Source: a virus. Taken from it: a stretch of 64,000 nt of DNA. The stretch covers positions 1 through 64,000 of the IMG/VR virus record IMGVR_UViG_3300037246_000452. The stretch is one strand, 5' to 3'. Numbering within the stretch: the first letter of the stretch is position 1; each line of letters opens with the position of its first letter. Shown piece after piece: positions 23,504 through 31,272 of the stretch. The notes under the pieces were generated by a model, which was given only the letters and a program-made list of their open reading frames with translations, did not search any database and was not told the DNA's origin. Position numbers and translations under genes: made by a program.

Positions 23504-23544
23504 CTTGGCCTCCTTGCCTTTGATGTTTTTTAATTGATATAAAC

Positions 23545-23573
23545 ATTATATTAAATTATAAGCAGTTTGTCAA
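23545..23573 (-). promoter_or_regulatory. sigma70-type promoter
   Basis: TTGACA (23568-23573) and TATAAT (23545-23550), spacer 17 bp. The TGA inside TTGACA is also the stop codon of the upstream gene at 23570-23818. Confidence 0.87.
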
Positions 23574-23818
23574 GAGAATAATTCATACCCATCGGTCAGG
23601 CCGAAGTCATCATCCTGACTTAGTACTACCTCCATATACCTTAAGAGCTTGTCTTTCCATCCCTTAGGGTTCTCAAGCTCGTACAACTTTATGTTGAGGT
23701 GATCAAAAGCTTGTCCTATAGCTGCGTTCCGGGCGTCCTCCTTGGCTGCTAAGATATGGGCTAGATTACCGAATTCTAGTATACTTTTCTTCGTTTTCTT
23801 CTTACGTTTAATAGCCAT
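23570..23818 (-). CDS. small hypothetical protein
   Basis: An 82-residue protein with a Lys-rich start (MAIKRKKKTKKS) and a helical body (NLAHILAAKEDARNAAIG). The ribosome site AAGGAG overlaps a copy of the dispersed palindrome (23828-23843), so a protein bound there could affect this gene. No family was recognised. Confidence 0.55.
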   Translation of the reverse strand: MAIKRKKKTKKSILEFGNLAHILAAKEDARNAAIGQAFDHLNIKLYELENPKGWKDKLLRYMEVVLSQDDDFGLTDGYELFS

Positions 23819-23849
23819 ACCTACTCCTTGCAGTTAATTGCAAACTACC

Positions 23850-24233
23850 TCAGTGTCCTGTTAAATTGAAGCCTTTTAATCCGGGACTTCTTATTACCCT
23901 CTTTTTAAAATGTGGGTCATCTGGTACTTCCAATCCGTACTTGACCCCAAGATGTTTGTACTCATGGAGCATACACACCTCAGGCCATGGACCATAACAA
24001 TGCAACTCATTAGTTGAACCATTGAAAAAGCCTCCATACTCACCCCTCTTTTTCTTCTTAGATTTACTACCCCTCCTCTTAGCCCACACCTGCTCATACG
24101 CATTCTCCATTTCAACCTTAGTGGCATGGAGTACAATAGTATGTGCCCGTACATCTATACGTTGGGGCTTATAAGCATGATGGACACAGCCGGTCATAGT
24201 ACCTACTAGTAGGATAACTGCTAACTTCTTCAT
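23850..24233 (-). CDS. lipoprotein with HExxH motif
   Basis: The 127-residue protein starts MKKLAVILLVGTMTGCVHH, a lipoprotein signal with the acylated Cys near residue 16. The mature part holds MLHEYKHLGVKYG, an HExxH zinc-peptidase-like motif, and later DPHFKKR. A longer frame exists upstream to 24293, but the signal peptide fixes this start; the ribosome site is weak, so coupling is likely. It is probably anchored in the host envelope. Possible roles are superinfection exclusion, envelope modification or lysis. Small size makes true protease activity uncertain. Confidence 0.6.
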   Translation of the reverse strand: MKKLAVILLVGTMTGCVHHAYKPQRIDVRAHTIVLHATKVEMENAYEQVWAKRRGSKSKKKKRGEYGGFFNGSTNELHCYGPWPEVCMLHEYKHLGVKYGLEVPDDPHFKKRVIRSPGLKGFNLTGH

Positions 24234-24273
24234 CCCGAAACGGTAGCATACCCACCCCCTATTATCAACTACT

Positions 24274-24825
24274 TTATAGTAATGACTTAACAAATTCTAC
24301 TGCCCCCTTACCATAGTGAGTCTCCACATACTCTTGCATTGATACCTGCTTCCGGTCATCATAACCCACTCTTTTCAACCATTCTTCAAATTTAAAAATA
24401 TCAAGCTTATATCCCCCGGCTACCGTTGTGGTCGCCCCACACATAAATTGGTGTGCATGCTGATTAAAATGAAACATCATACCCTTATCTACTTCTTTCA
24501 CAGTAGATACTCTTTTAGGTTTTACTATCGTAGCCTCCCTCATAGGGTTGCAGATGCCCTGTTCTTTTATCAGCTTCCCGATCAATTCCTGAAGACCCTG
24601 CTTATGTTTTCTTAGCTTCTCCGTTGCAAGTCCTGTTACTCCCGCCACCGTGCTCCCAAATGCAATGGCGCAGCCGGACCTGTATTCCGATATTGTCCAG
24701 CTATTCCTTGACCCATGCCTGAAGCATAAAATCCCGTCCAACTGGAATGCGTAGCCTTCTACTTCCATCAACTCGTGACTGGGGTTCTGCCTTATATTAA
24801 ACTTTTGCTTTTTCTTGGTTGCCAT
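24274..24825 (-). CDS. hypothetical protein
   Basis: A protein of 183 residues from ATG 24825 (MATKKKQKF), or 194 from ATG 24858; neither has a perfectly spaced ribosome site. It contains GYAFQLDGILCFRHGSRNSW and SGCAIAFGSTVAGVTGLAT, then a C-terminal HFNQHAHQFMCGATTTVAGG. It overlaps the upstream gene. No family was recognised. Confidence 0.55.
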   Translation of the reverse strand: MATKKKQKFNIRQNPSHELMEVEGYAFQLDGILCFRHGSRNSWTISEYRSGCAIAFGSTVAGVTGLATEKLRKHKQGLQELIGKLIKEQGICNPMREATIVKPKRVSTVKEVDKGMMFHFNQHAHQFMCGATTTVAGGYKLDIFKFEEWLKRVGYDDRKQVSMQEYVETHYGKGAVEFVKSLL

Positions 24826-25211
24826 AGCTTCTCTCTTGTCCTCCTCCGTTTTAACCATTCAGTTATTATAGGATAGTTCTCCACCGTGCCGGCTTGTACA
24901 TTTACTGCCTCATGATATCCTATGCTAAACATATCTACTATGGCTCTTACCTCACATGCCCACGTACTGCAGTCATCTTCATCAGGTGAGTTTACCCACT
25001 CTTCCCATTCAGCCAACGTCCATGACTTACCTTTAAAATAATGGCCTTTACATGCATGACAAAATAAATGGGTCTCCCTCTTATCCCCGAGGGCAAAGGA
25101 GAAATCAGCAATGTGCTGGTAGTCGCAACAATCGAAGCCTATAGCCTGTGCCTTCTTATCTTTACTATTCCCGTTACGTTCAAACCATTTCAGGCAACCG
25201 AAGTCACTCAT
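24792..25211 (-). CDS. Cys/His-containing hypothetical protein
   Basis: A 139-residue protein with GFDCCDYQHIAD and THLFCHACKGHYFKGKSW, likely a zinc site, and a basic C-terminus (EWLKRRRTREKLWQPRKSK). It starts at ATG 25211 behind AAGGTG. No family was recognised. Confidence 0.55.
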   Translation of the reverse strand: MSDFGCLKWFERNGNSKDKKAQAIGFDCCDYQHIADFSFALGDKRETHLFCHACKGHYFKGKSWTLAEWEEWVNSPDEDDCSTWACEVRAIVDMFSIGYHEAVNVQAGTVENYPIITEWLKRRRTREKLWQPRKSKSLI

Positions 25212-25396
25212 TACTTCACCTTCAGGTTATGAAGATCAGGCGCCCAATACCACACACCATCAATCTCGATATTCCTGCCCTTGACATCGGTAACTGTTCC
25301 TTCATCCTCAAAGTAGGTTCCCCTCTTAGGGTCTCTTGCACATTCCCAAACAATCGTCTTACCTACCGCCTTACTTAACTTTAACTTCTTACTCAT
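25211..25396 (-). CDS. small beta-barrel-like protein
   Basis: A 61-residue protein with short strands (GKTIVWECARD, GTVTDVKGRNIEIDGVWY) that resemble a KOW/SH3-type barrel. GGAGG lies before the ATG. The fold is a guess and no family was recognised. Confidence 0.55.
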   Translation of the reverse strand: MSKKLKLSKAVGKTIVWECARDPKRGTYFEDEGTVTDVKGRNIEIDGVWYWAPDLHNLKVK

Positions 25397-25421
25397 TTTT
25401 GGCCTCCATGCCTTTGTTATT

Positions 25422-25661
25422 TTACTTTACCAACTCTACAAAAGTTCTGTTATAGCAAGATGCTTCTTTTGCAGCATAGGCTTTTTGCAGGTTACTTATA
25501 AAAGAATTTATCGTTTTGGGCTTTCTGTTTACTTTTGAATTCCAACTCGCCCCTACTTCCAAAGTATAACCGAAGTACTGTATAAGTTCTTCCAATGTTC
25601 CTTTTACTTCTTTTTCTCTCCTGCCGGATACTTGGACTGTATGTACTTTTGATGTTGTCAT
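25422..25661 (-). CDS. small conserved-looking phage protein
   Basis: A 79-residue protein, first gene after the promoter at 25711-25739, with AGGAGG before its ATG. It contains GTLEELIQYFGYTLEVGASW and KPKTINSFISNLQKAY, a pattern I recall from small phage proteins of unknown function. No activity can be assigned. Confidence 0.6.
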   Translation of the reverse strand: MTTSKVHTVQVSGRREKEVKGTLEELIQYFGYTLEVGASWNSKVNRKPKTINSFISNLQKAYAAKEASCYNRTFVELVK

Positions 25662-25710
25662 CTTGGCCTCCTGCCGTTTGTTTTGTTTATTTATTAATTG
25701 TTTATACGTA

Positions 25711-25739
25711 AGTATACCTTTTTATAAGTGGTTTGTCAA
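25711..25739 (-). promoter_or_regulatory. sigma70-type promoter with upstream palindrome
   Basis: TTGACA (25734-25739) and TATACT (25711-25716), spacer 17 bp. A perfect copy of the dispersed palindrome (25747-25762) lies 7 bp upstream of the -35 box. The segment around the -35 is nearly the same as at the promoter at 33816-33844. Confidence 0.87.
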
Positions 25740-25763
25740 GGATTAATTGCAGTTAATTGCAAT

Positions 25764-26108
25764 TTATTTCTTGTTGGTGTAATAGTCTCCTGTCTTACGG
25801 TTCATCAAGATTGCCTGATGATATTTCTTAATACGCCTTGCTGCATTCTCCAGCATGTGTGATGGAAAGAAGAACTGCTTATGTCCTTTACTATAGTCTG
25901 GGTAGGGTTCCTTAATATCAAGTCTTATATTCCATCTATACCCATACCTCTTCCTCTCGGGATGATCACCTATCCTACACATCCCAATCCTCGGGTCCGT
26001 AAAGCCCATATAACAGCTACTATTGTTCGTCTGTTTATGTACGTATGTTTCTATCCCTAAGTCCCTCAGATGCTCCCTGAGTCGCTTCATGTGTGCTAAT
26101 GGTGTCAT
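25764..26108 (-). CDS. hypothetical protein
   Basis: A 114-residue basic protein (MKRLREHLRDLGIETYVHK, CRIGDHPERKRYGYRWNIRL, ENAARRIKKYHQAI). It overlaps the upstream gene by ATGA. No family was recognised. Confidence 0.55.
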   Translation of the reverse strand: MTPLAHMKRLREHLRDLGIETYVHKQTNNSSCYMGFTDPRIGMCRIGDHPERKRYGYRWNIRLDIKEPYPDYSKGHKQFFFPSHMLENAARRIKKYHQAILMNRKTGDYYTNKK

Positions 26109-26509
26109 GGTGCCTGTAGCTTCCTGATCTCTACTGCAAGGTCATGTAAGAAGTCCCTCTCTGCTTGTACAAACGGGATGCAGCACTCTCCCACCTTATC
26201 ATAAGGGGTTTGCATAACTCCATGCTTATTCTCTTGATGTAGTACCCAATCCTTGTAAGGTGTTCCGCCACACCATTGCCGGCCAGTCTTAATTTTTACA
26301 GGGCAATACTTACAGGAATACTGTCTCTGAGCTCCCCTAGCATAATGTTGTATCGTGAACTGTATACATAGAGGGCAGTTAGCTACTCCATTATCCTCAC
26401 CCTCTCCTTCTAGTATCTTATCCCATTTACCTACGGACTCATCCAGTATCCCCAATACTGCCTGTGATGTATCTATTAGGCTTTCGGGCCTGTACCCTTC
26501 ATTTTCCAC
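26105..26509 (-). CDS. Cys-rich hypothetical protein, GTG start
   Basis: A 134-residue protein starting at GTG 26509, 5 nt after GGAGG. It has a CPLC...CKYCPVK pair pattern and GRQWCGGTPYKDWVLH, suggesting a zinc ribbon, then a helical C-terminus. Similar CxxC-x(n)-CxxC small proteins are frequent in phages. No function is known. Confidence 0.55.
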   Translation of the reverse strand: MENEGYRPESLIDTSQAVLGILDESVGKWDKILEGEGEDNGVANCPLCIQFTIQHYARGAQRQYSCKYCPVKIKTGRQWCGGTPYKDWVLHQENKHGVMQTPYDKVGECCIPFVQAERDFLHDLAVEIRKLQAP

Positions 26510-26810
26510 ACTTACCTCCACATTTGCACTTAGGTTCAATCGATATCGTTATGTCCTTTTCATGGATGTGGAGCCGACAACCTGCATACACTTTATGCTT
26601 GTGCCAGAATTTCCGTGCCCCCAATTCTTTCAACTCTGCCTTGAAGGATTCCTTGGTAGGCCACTCCTTATTTGTGCCTATGTTGGCCTGTTTTATGGCA
26701 TTAATGCATGCTCCTATTGCGGCCATGTGGGATAAGGTCACAACCAGTATATGAGCCATACCACTGTGCTCCCCTGTTTGCAGTACTACAAATGCCTTCT
26801 TATTTTTCAT
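26499..26810 (-). CDS. hypothetical protein
   Basis: A 103-residue protein starting at ATG 26810 behind GGGGAG. It has an alpha/beta start (KKAFVVLQTGEHSGMAHILV), a helix (HMAAIGACINAIKQAN) and a C-terminal CKCGGKCGK metal-binding-like tail. No family was recognised. Confidence 0.55.
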   Translation of the reverse strand: MKNKKAFVVLQTGEHSGMAHILVVTLSHMAAIGACINAIKQANIGTNKEWPTKESFKAELKELGARKFWHKHKVYAGCRLHIHEKDITISIEPKCKCGGKCGK

Positions 26811-26961
26811 CTTTTCTCCCCTGAGTTTTAAGGTCTTCAATAACCTCGTTAATCTCTTGCGTCATACTTTGTATCTCTTCTTCTTTCTCTCCCTCGGTGA
26901 GGAAACGATACATCGGACTATCGAAATACCTTCTTATGGTATCCTCCACATTCTTTGGCAT
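26800..26961 (-). CDS. small helical hypothetical protein
   Basis: A 53-residue protein (MPKNVEDTIRRYFDSPMYRF...), ending in a charged helix with EKEEEIQSMTQEINEV. It starts at ATG 26961 overlapping the upstream TAA (TAATG) and ends inside the next gene. The tight packing and acidic helix support a real gene. Confidence 0.55.
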   Translation of the reverse strand: MPKNVEDTIRRYFDSPMYRFLTEGEKEEEIQSMTQEINEVIEDLKTQGRKDEK

Positions 26962-27305
26962 TATGCTACTATCCTCCCCGCTGCCTTGGCTGTTTCAGTA
27001 TATTCTGCCATGGTCTTATCTAAAGTTATGTACATATCCCTTTCAATAGGTAATCCGAAAGGTGGGAATCTTATTGCCTCAAGTTCTACCCTCGATACAT
27101 ATCCAATTTCCGCACAGCCTTGCCCCAAATCACATAGGCCAAAGAAGTTTCCTTCTTCTGGGTAGTACTCACTTAGCAACCATGTACATGCCCCGCCCCC
27201 AAACAATTTGATTACTGGTTTAAGGTGTGAGCCGTCCCCTTTCTCCCCGGCTTCAATACCGTTTTTAACAAGTTTCTTTTCTTGTGCTACTGTCATGATT
27301 TTCAT
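26961..27305 (-). CDS. DUF2958-like protein
   Basis: The 114-residue protein resembles DUF2958: the N-terminus has KPVIKLFGGGACTWLLSEYYPEEGN with FFGLCDLG, followed by GYVSRVELEAIRF and GLPIERDMYI. The order (acidic-aromatic, FFGLxD, GY-x-S-x-x-ELE, GLPIERD) is distinctive. The family is common on plasmids and phages and has no known biochemical role. Start has GGAGG. Confidence 0.7.
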   Translation of the reverse strand: MKIMTVAQEKKLVKNGIEAGEKGDGSHLKPVIKLFGGGACTWLLSEYYPEEGNFFGLCDLGQGCAEIGYVSRVELEAIRFPPFGLPIERDMYITLDKTMAEYTETAKAAGRIVA

Positions 27306-27326
27306 ATTGGCCTCCGGGGCTTTTGC

Positions 27327-27605
27327 TTACTTTCTAAAATGAAGGTCTGCCCAAGAATTACCGGACATGTCTACTTCCTCATTTAGTAATACCATATCAC
27401 TCTCGGGAACACAAACTGAACCGCCCCCTTCACAAAGTATGTTATACCATATTTCTGATTTAGTGGATTCCGGTAATGGTGGCCTCTGCTCCTTAAACCA
27501 TACATCACCTTCGGAGAAACAAGCCTCTTTTTTGAATACTTTGCCTACATGTGAATGCCTCTTTGTTGCTACTGAATCTCCGTGAAAGAATTTTCCGTTG
27601 TCCAT
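27327..27605 (-). CDS. small hypothetical protein
   Basis: A 92-residue protein from ATG 27605 behind GGAGG; the upstream part of the open frame is a promoter and is rejected as coding. It contains GDSVATKRHSHVGKVFKKEA and CEGGGSVCVPESDMVLLNEE, with a small beta-domain look. First gene after the promoter at 27657-27685. Confidence 0.55.
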   Translation of the reverse strand: MDNGKFFHGDSVATKRHSHVGKVFKKEACFSEGDVWFKEQRPPLPESTKSEIWYNILCEGGGSVCVPESDMVLLNEEVDMSGNSWADLHFRK

Positions 27606-27656
27606 GTCGCCCTCCGTGGCTTTGTTTATTTGTTTTTGTTGATTGTTTATAATGTA

Positions 27657-27685
27657 ATTATATATGATTGAAAAGGGTTTGTCAA
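27657..27685 (-). promoter_or_regulatory. sigma70-type promoter
   Basis: TTGACA (27680-27685) and TATAAT (27657-27662), spacer 17 bp, placed directly after a terminator and so starting a new transcript. Confidence 0.88.
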
Positions 27686-27697
27686 GTAAATAATGCA

Positions 27698-27733
27698 ATA
27701 AAAAAGCCCCTTCCATTACAGAGGGGGCTTTTA
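27698..27733 (-). terminator. rho-independent terminator
   Basis: On the minus strand AAAAGCCCC is paired with GGGGCTTTTTT around a loop of about 14 bases, with a T-run following. It ends the cassette 27763-31216 just before the next promoter. A palindrome copy (27740-27755) lies directly before it. Confidence 0.85.
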
Positions 27734-27762
27734 GTGTTCGTGCAGTTAATTGCAATCGCTAC

Positions 27763-28137
27763 TTAACACCTCGGTACTATTCGGGGGGCGTCTTTGGCGA
27801 TTTGCAATGTCATCTCATCATCTTCTTCGGCTGATAGCTCTTTGGTGGGTTGGTATCGGGTATCATAATGATCTTGTTCCACCGTAAAAGTTACAGCCGC
27901 CATAATCATAACGACTTCATCATCTTCTTCCACTGCTCCTGCTATCCTATACTCGGTGGGGTCTGCTGCCATGATAAACTCATGGCCCCCAATCGGCACA
28001 TCTGCAAGTTCCCCACTTATTGAGAAGCCCGATGCCGGACCTCCCTCTGATGCAATTACTGGACTGCACCATATCAGTAGGGACAGTAGACATAGCATTA
28101 TTGCTAAACCTCCTGCTTTCCAATTTCTATGCTTCAT
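27763..28137 (-). CDS. secreted protein with signal peptide
   Basis: The 124-residue protein has a cleavable Sec signal: basic KHRNWK, a hydrophobic core GLAIMLCLLSLLIWCS and a likely cut after PVIA. The mature part is acidic (AGAVEEDDEVVMIMAAV, ELSAEEDDEMTLQ) with one C-terminal Cys. It is exported to the host envelope or periplasm. No family was recognised. Last gene before the terminator. Confidence 0.65.
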   Translation of the reverse strand: MKHRNWKAGGLAIMLCLLSLLIWCSPVIASEGGPASGFSISGELADVPIGGHEFIMAADPTEYRIAGAVEEDDEVVMIMAAVTFTVEQDHYDTRYQPTKELSAEEDDEMTLQIAKDAPRIVPRC

Positions 28138-28163
28138 TCTTTACCTCCTTCTTTGTCTAGGGT

Positions 28164-28385
28164 TTACGAATTGTTTAAATCAAAACTATAGCACCACTCT
28201 CTGAACTCTGTCAAGGCCTTCATTATTTCAGCCTCATCTTCAATCCCTATATGGGGTGGGTACTTATCATTTAGCTTTCTTATATCTTTGTCCCCGAAGT
28301 TCTCACAAATGCCTTTCCTCCGGGCATATGCTTTTAACCGTACCTTGGTTATAGCTATATCATGCTGTGCTTTCTTGATGCTCAT
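28164..28385 (-). CDS. small hypothetical protein
   Basis: A 73-residue protein starting at ATG 28385 behind AAAGGAGG. Helical and charged (KKAQHDIAITKVRLKAYARR, EDEAEIMKALTEFREWC). No family was recognised. Confidence 0.55.
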   Translation of the reverse strand: MSIKKAQHDIAITKVRLKAYARRKGICENFGDKDIRKLNDKYPPHIGIEDEAEIMKALTEFREWCYSFDLNNS

Positions 28386-28573
28386 ACTACCTCCTTTGGT
28401 TGAACTTGTTTTACAAAATGCCATGGAGCACAGTTGGCCTTGCAGCATTTATTGTTTACCCTTCCTTGAGAAGAACAGTTGTAACCTCCTATATTATCAG
28501 CGCCTGAATTGTACCATCCTCTTCTCCAAGGACATTCTTTAGCCATCTTGCTCCATTTACCTTCAGCCATCAT
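28382..28573 (-). CDS. small Cys-rich protein
   Basis: A 63-residue protein with ECPWRRGWYNSG, YNCSSQG and NKCCKANCAPWHF: six Cys that may bind one or two zinc ions. It overlaps both neighbours. No family was recognised. Confidence 0.5.
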   Translation of the reverse strand: MMAEGKWSKMAKECPWRRGWYNSGADNIGGYNCSSQGRVNNKCCKANCAPWHFVKQVQPKEVV

Positions 28574-28755
28574 TTCACCTTATTTATAGTGGCAATATGT
28601 ATCGTACCCCTATCCTTTGTTTCTATCTCCACGATACTTCTTATCTCGTAATTATCATTGTCAACCCCAAGTAGTATCGTAGCCTTTTCAGCACAGAACG
28701 CTTCTTGGAAGAACTTCTCTACCTCGTCTTTCTTCTTTTCATCTTCTGGTGTCAT
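28570..28755 (-). CDS. small hypothetical protein
   Basis: A 61-residue protein with a charged helical start (TPEDEKKKDEVEKFFQEAF) and a beta-like end (YEIRSIVEIETKDRGTIHIA). A GGGGG site precedes ATG 28755. No family was recognised. Confidence 0.55.
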   Translation of the reverse strand: MTPEDEKKKDEVEKFFQEAFCAEKATILLGVDNDNYEIRSIVEIETKDRGTIHIATINKVK

Positions 28756-29228
28756 GAGTCCCCCGGTGTGTCTCGTAGAGTCTGCCTTATCTTTCTAAAG
28801 TATATCTTTGCATCTAGTGTAAGCTCAAGATCACGCAAACCTACATCATCTAGTGCCTTGAGTACTCCTTCCATGTAATGAGCTATTGCCAATATATCAG
28901 GGAGCCTTGCTATCAGCTTTGCATTTGCATCCCTGTTGATCGGATTAATTCCATATTTCGAGGCTTCTGTTGATCTATCCATTTTACAGATCACACCTTC
29001 CCCTTTCTCAGTATCAACTACCACCCTTCCGTCTGAGTATCTCCATGGTCCGGGAGTTTCTCTCCAGATTCTTGGCGGTGGGGGTTTAAACTTCTCACAG
29101 TCTACACCATTAGCCTCAAGGAACTTGATCTGCCTTTCTGTGCCAGCCTCATTGATCTGTTTAGCCATTACACCACAGTGCTCATGTACCAGTTCATCTA
29201 TTTCGTTTTCCTTTTTATCGTTACTCAT
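28752..29228 (-). CDS. hypothetical protein with phage DANAKLIA-type motif
   Basis: The 158-residue protein contains ETPGPWRYSDGRVVVDTEKG followed by NRDANAKLIARLPDILA. The combination of a PGPW strand unit and a DA-x-LIA-x-x-P-x-LL helix recurs in many small phage proteins of unknown function. The N-terminus is helical and charged. It overlaps both neighbours by ATGA. Confidence 0.6.
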   Translation of the reverse strand: MSNDKKENEIDELVHEHCGVMAKQINEAGTERQIKFLEANGVDCEKFKPPPPRIWRETPGPWRYSDGRVVVDTEKGEGVICKMDRSTEASKYGINPINRDANAKLIARLPDILAIAHYMEGVLKALDDVGLRDLELTLDAKIYFRKIRQTLRDTPGDS

Positions 29229-29467
29229 GATAACACCCCCACTACGTCAAAGTCTTTTGTATATGCCCCACCCCTGTGCATCAGAAGATTATCTGAGTTC
29301 TTTCCGTAATCTTCTGTAATAAGAAGTATTTCGTCCCCTTTATTGTATGTCATAGGTCCGATTGGCCGACCTGTGTCTAAGTGAGTGGGACACAGCATCT
29401 CATATTTAGTATTCTTCCGGTGTACCAATCTTACACCGTTCCTAAGCTTTACTATTTGTCCTTGCAT
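29225..29467 (-). CDS. small hypothetical protein
   Basis: An 80-residue protein from ATG 29467 behind AGGAGG, inside the end of the upstream gene. Beta-like (QIVKLRNGVRLVHRKNTKY, GDEILLITEDYGK). No family was recognised. Confidence 0.55.
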   Translation of the reverse strand: MQGQIVKLRNGVRLVHRKNTKYEMLCPTHLDTGRPIGPMTYNKGDEILLITEDYGKNSDNLLMHRGGAYTKDFDVVGVLS

Positions 29468-29781
29468 GGCTCCTCCTGCGCTATAGGTTTCTCGTGCCCG
29501 CATATCCAACACTTATCTGACGTAGTGCCTGTGTCAAACTTCTGTCTCTTCTGACAGCCTTGGCAATACTGGACTTTCACTGTCTCGTCGGGGTTAATCA
29601 ATTTATCATAGCCGGTAAGCTCATACACGTCCTGCCATGTTGAGTCACACTCAGTACATTTGATCTCTTGCCATACACATCCGGCATCACTCTGTAAGGC
29701 CCCATCACCCTCGATCTTTTTGCCTCTACAGTTAGGGCATCTGGCTCCGCCATGCTCTATGTACTCCTTATCATTCATCAT
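29452..29781 (-). CDS. zinc-ribbon protein
   Basis: The 109-residue protein has four CxxC knuckles: CPNCRGKK, CTECDSTW, CQGCQKRQ and CWICGHEK, giving two probable zinc ribbons. The start is ATG 29781 or the adjacent ATG 29778. Its role is unknown; such proteins often bind nucleic acid or RNA polymerase. Confidence 0.6.
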   Translation of the reverse strand: MMNDKEYIEHGGARCPNCRGKKIEGDGALQSDAGCVWQEIKCTECDSTWQDVYELTGYDKLINPDETVKVQYCQGCQKRQKFDTGTTSDKCWICGHEKPIAQEEPCKDK

Positions 29782-29951
29782 CTTCCGCCTCTCCTGTTGA
29801 TATGCTTTATTCTGGTTTTCTTAGGTACATGATTTCGGTTCTGTTTCTTAACCTTAGTCGTTGAGGTCTTGCACTTTCTTACAAACTTATCATGCCTTTC
29901 CTCGGCCTCAAACTCCCTCATCATTCTATCGAATCCATTTGAACCGTACAT
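29778..29951 (-). CDS. small basic protein
   Basis: A 57-residue very basic protein (MYGSNGFDRMMREFEAEERH, then KKQNRNHVPKKTRIKH and a terminal RRGGR). It begins at ATG 29951 directly after the upstream TAG and ends overlapping the zinc-ribbon gene. The charge suggests nucleic-acid binding. Confidence 0.55.
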   Translation of the reverse strand: MYGSNGFDRMMREFEAEERHDKFVRKCKTSTTKVKKQNRNHVPKKTRIKHINRRGGR

Positions 29952-30314
29952 CTAATACTCCTTCGCTGCATTGTATAGCTTATCTAATAGTCGCATCAGC
30001 TCTTGCCTTTTTTCTCTCCCTTCGCTACAGAGGTGAATCCCGTTACAATCTTTCAGCCATGCCCCACAATCACTTTTTCTGATACTCTTTACCACTTCTA
30101 GCAACTGCTCCTTTGCCTCGTCTTCAGGCCTCACAGGGATGTATGTTTTACCGCAATCATCACATTGCTGCTCCTTACCCATCTGCTCCCCATCCCATAC
30201 ATGGCCGGCAGGGCATCCCGGGCACTGTACCATAAATGTTTCACTCCCGAGGGTGCCTACTACTGTCATTGAGGGTCGCCCACATCTGGTGTTATGATAA
30301 TCTTCGGCATTCAT
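29952..30314 (-). CDS. zinc-finger hypothetical protein
   Basis: A 120-residue protein with VQCPGCPAGHVW and QQCDDCGKTYIP forming a probable zinc ribbon, then a helical region with two further Cys (SDCGAWLKDCNGIHLC). GGAGG precedes the ATG. No family was recognised. Confidence 0.58.
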   Translation of the reverse strand: MNAEDYHNTRCGRPSMTVVGTLGSETFMVQCPGCPAGHVWDGEQMGKEQQCDDCGKTYIPVRPEDEAKEQLLEVVKSIRKSDCGAWLKDCNGIHLCSEGREKRQELMRLLDKLYNAAKEY

Positions 30315-30508
30315 ACTGCTACCTCCTCAATTAAGTCCTTCATAGTAGTGCCATTAACTGTATGTTCAAAGTCTGATAACCTATTTAACAAACATAGTCT
30401 CTGGCAGTCCTCCTCCTTATCCCCCTTCGATGGCATGTTCTCTGTAATAAGAGTCTGTATCTCTTCGATTCTGTTTTCTAATGAATGGATTAAGTCTGGT
30501 AGTTCCAT
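30311..30508 (-). CDS. small coiled-coil protein
   Basis: A 65-residue protein, almost wholly helical (ELPDLIHSLENRIEEIQTL), probably a short coiled coil. It shares one base with the upstream gene stop. No family was recognised. Confidence 0.55.
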   Translation of the reverse strand: MELPDLIHSLENRIEEIQTLITENMPSKGDKEEDCQRLCLLNRLSDFEHTVNGTTMKDLIEEVAV

Positions 30509-30765
30509 TATACCAACCCCCTCGCGCCATGCTTTAGTACTTTGGGATTCATGGAGAATTTAAAGTCCCCAAATTCAAGGATGTCAGTGTGCATCAGATG
30601 TTCTACAAGCAACTTCTTTGTCGCCCGGATGTAAGGTCTTGATACCTCCTTACCTTTACTCAGGGTTACCTCAGTTACGGGCTCCTTCATTGTACCAATC
30701 CTCATAAAGATTCCTGTCTTTGGCTTCTTGTTTATCCCACTACTCTGAACCATTAATTCTAACAT
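30508..30765 (-). CDS. small hypothetical protein
   Basis: An 85-residue protein with strands (TGIFMRIGTMKEPVTEVTLS) and a helix (YIRATKKLLVEHLMHTD). ATG 30765 follows the TAG of a 52-residue gene directly, with GGGAG upstream. No family was recognised. Confidence 0.55.
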   Translation of the reverse strand: MLELMVQSSGINKKPKTGIFMRIGTMKEPVTEVTLSKGKEVSRPYIRATKKLLVEHLMHTDILEFGDFKFSMNPKVLKHGARGLV

Positions 30766-30924
30766 CTACTTTCTCCCTGTAGTGGTCATCAGTATTGTAC
30801 CGTGACCATCAGTTAATGTTGTGACCACATGGCCGGGATAAATTACGTTTCTATTAGTATGGCGCCTCATATCCTTGGCCAGATTATTGAGATACTTCGT
30901 AAAATTTACTCTCAGCTTATGCAT
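30766..30924 (-). CDS. small basic hypothetical protein
   Basis: A 52-residue protein (MHKLRVNFTKYLNNLAKDMR, then HVVTTLTDGHGTILMTTTG). It starts at ATG 30924 overlapping the upstream TAA region and ends TAG immediately before the next ATG. Packing without gaps supports it as coding. Confidence 0.5.
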   Translation of the reverse strand: MHKLRVNFTKYLNNLAKDMRRHTNRNVIYPGHVVTTLTDGHGTILMTTTGRK

Positions 30925-31216
30925 CGCATGCCATCCCTGAATCTGAGCCCCATATTCTGAGGTATTCCTGAGCCAGCTTGTTACCCTCTGTATTCATTTC
31001 CAATTCCTCAATAGGATGTAGAGTACCGTCCGTCCCACCTGACCCTGCGTTGTATGTTGGGTCTTGCCATACTGGCTTGTCTCCATAAGATGACTCTTGC
31101 ATGACTGAAATACTGTCTATCCAAAACCCCTTCGGCTTGATCGTTACAGCACGTCTGTTCTTACCTACACTCTCCACTACCTGACAATTTCCTACTGTCT
31201 TCTTCGTGATACTCAT
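30917..31216 (-). CDS. hypothetical protein
   Basis: A 99-residue protein from ATG 31216 behind GGAGG, first in its cassette. It contains RRAVTIKPKGFWIDSISVMQ and a Gly-rich YNAGSGGTDGTLHP. No family was recognised. Confidence 0.58.
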   Translation of the reverse strand: MSITKKTVGNCQVVESVGKNRRAVTIKPKGFWIDSISVMQESSYGDKPVWQDPTYNAGSGGTDGTLHPIEELEMNTEGNKLAQEYLRIWGSDSGMACDA

Positions 31217-31272
31217 TTCGCCCTCCATGGCTTTGGTTGTTGATTTGTTTTATTAATTTTTGATTATACGTA

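Noticed and set aside
24166-24249. 27-residue frame after a GGGGGTGGGT site, overlapping the lipoprotein start
   Set aside because: An Rz/Rz1-like overlap was considered, but the peptide has no membrane segment and the larger frame has a clear lipoprotein signal.
27606-27755. N-terminal extension of the gene at 27327-27605
   Set aside because: It would translate a promoter and a terminator; ATG 27605 has a GGAGG site.
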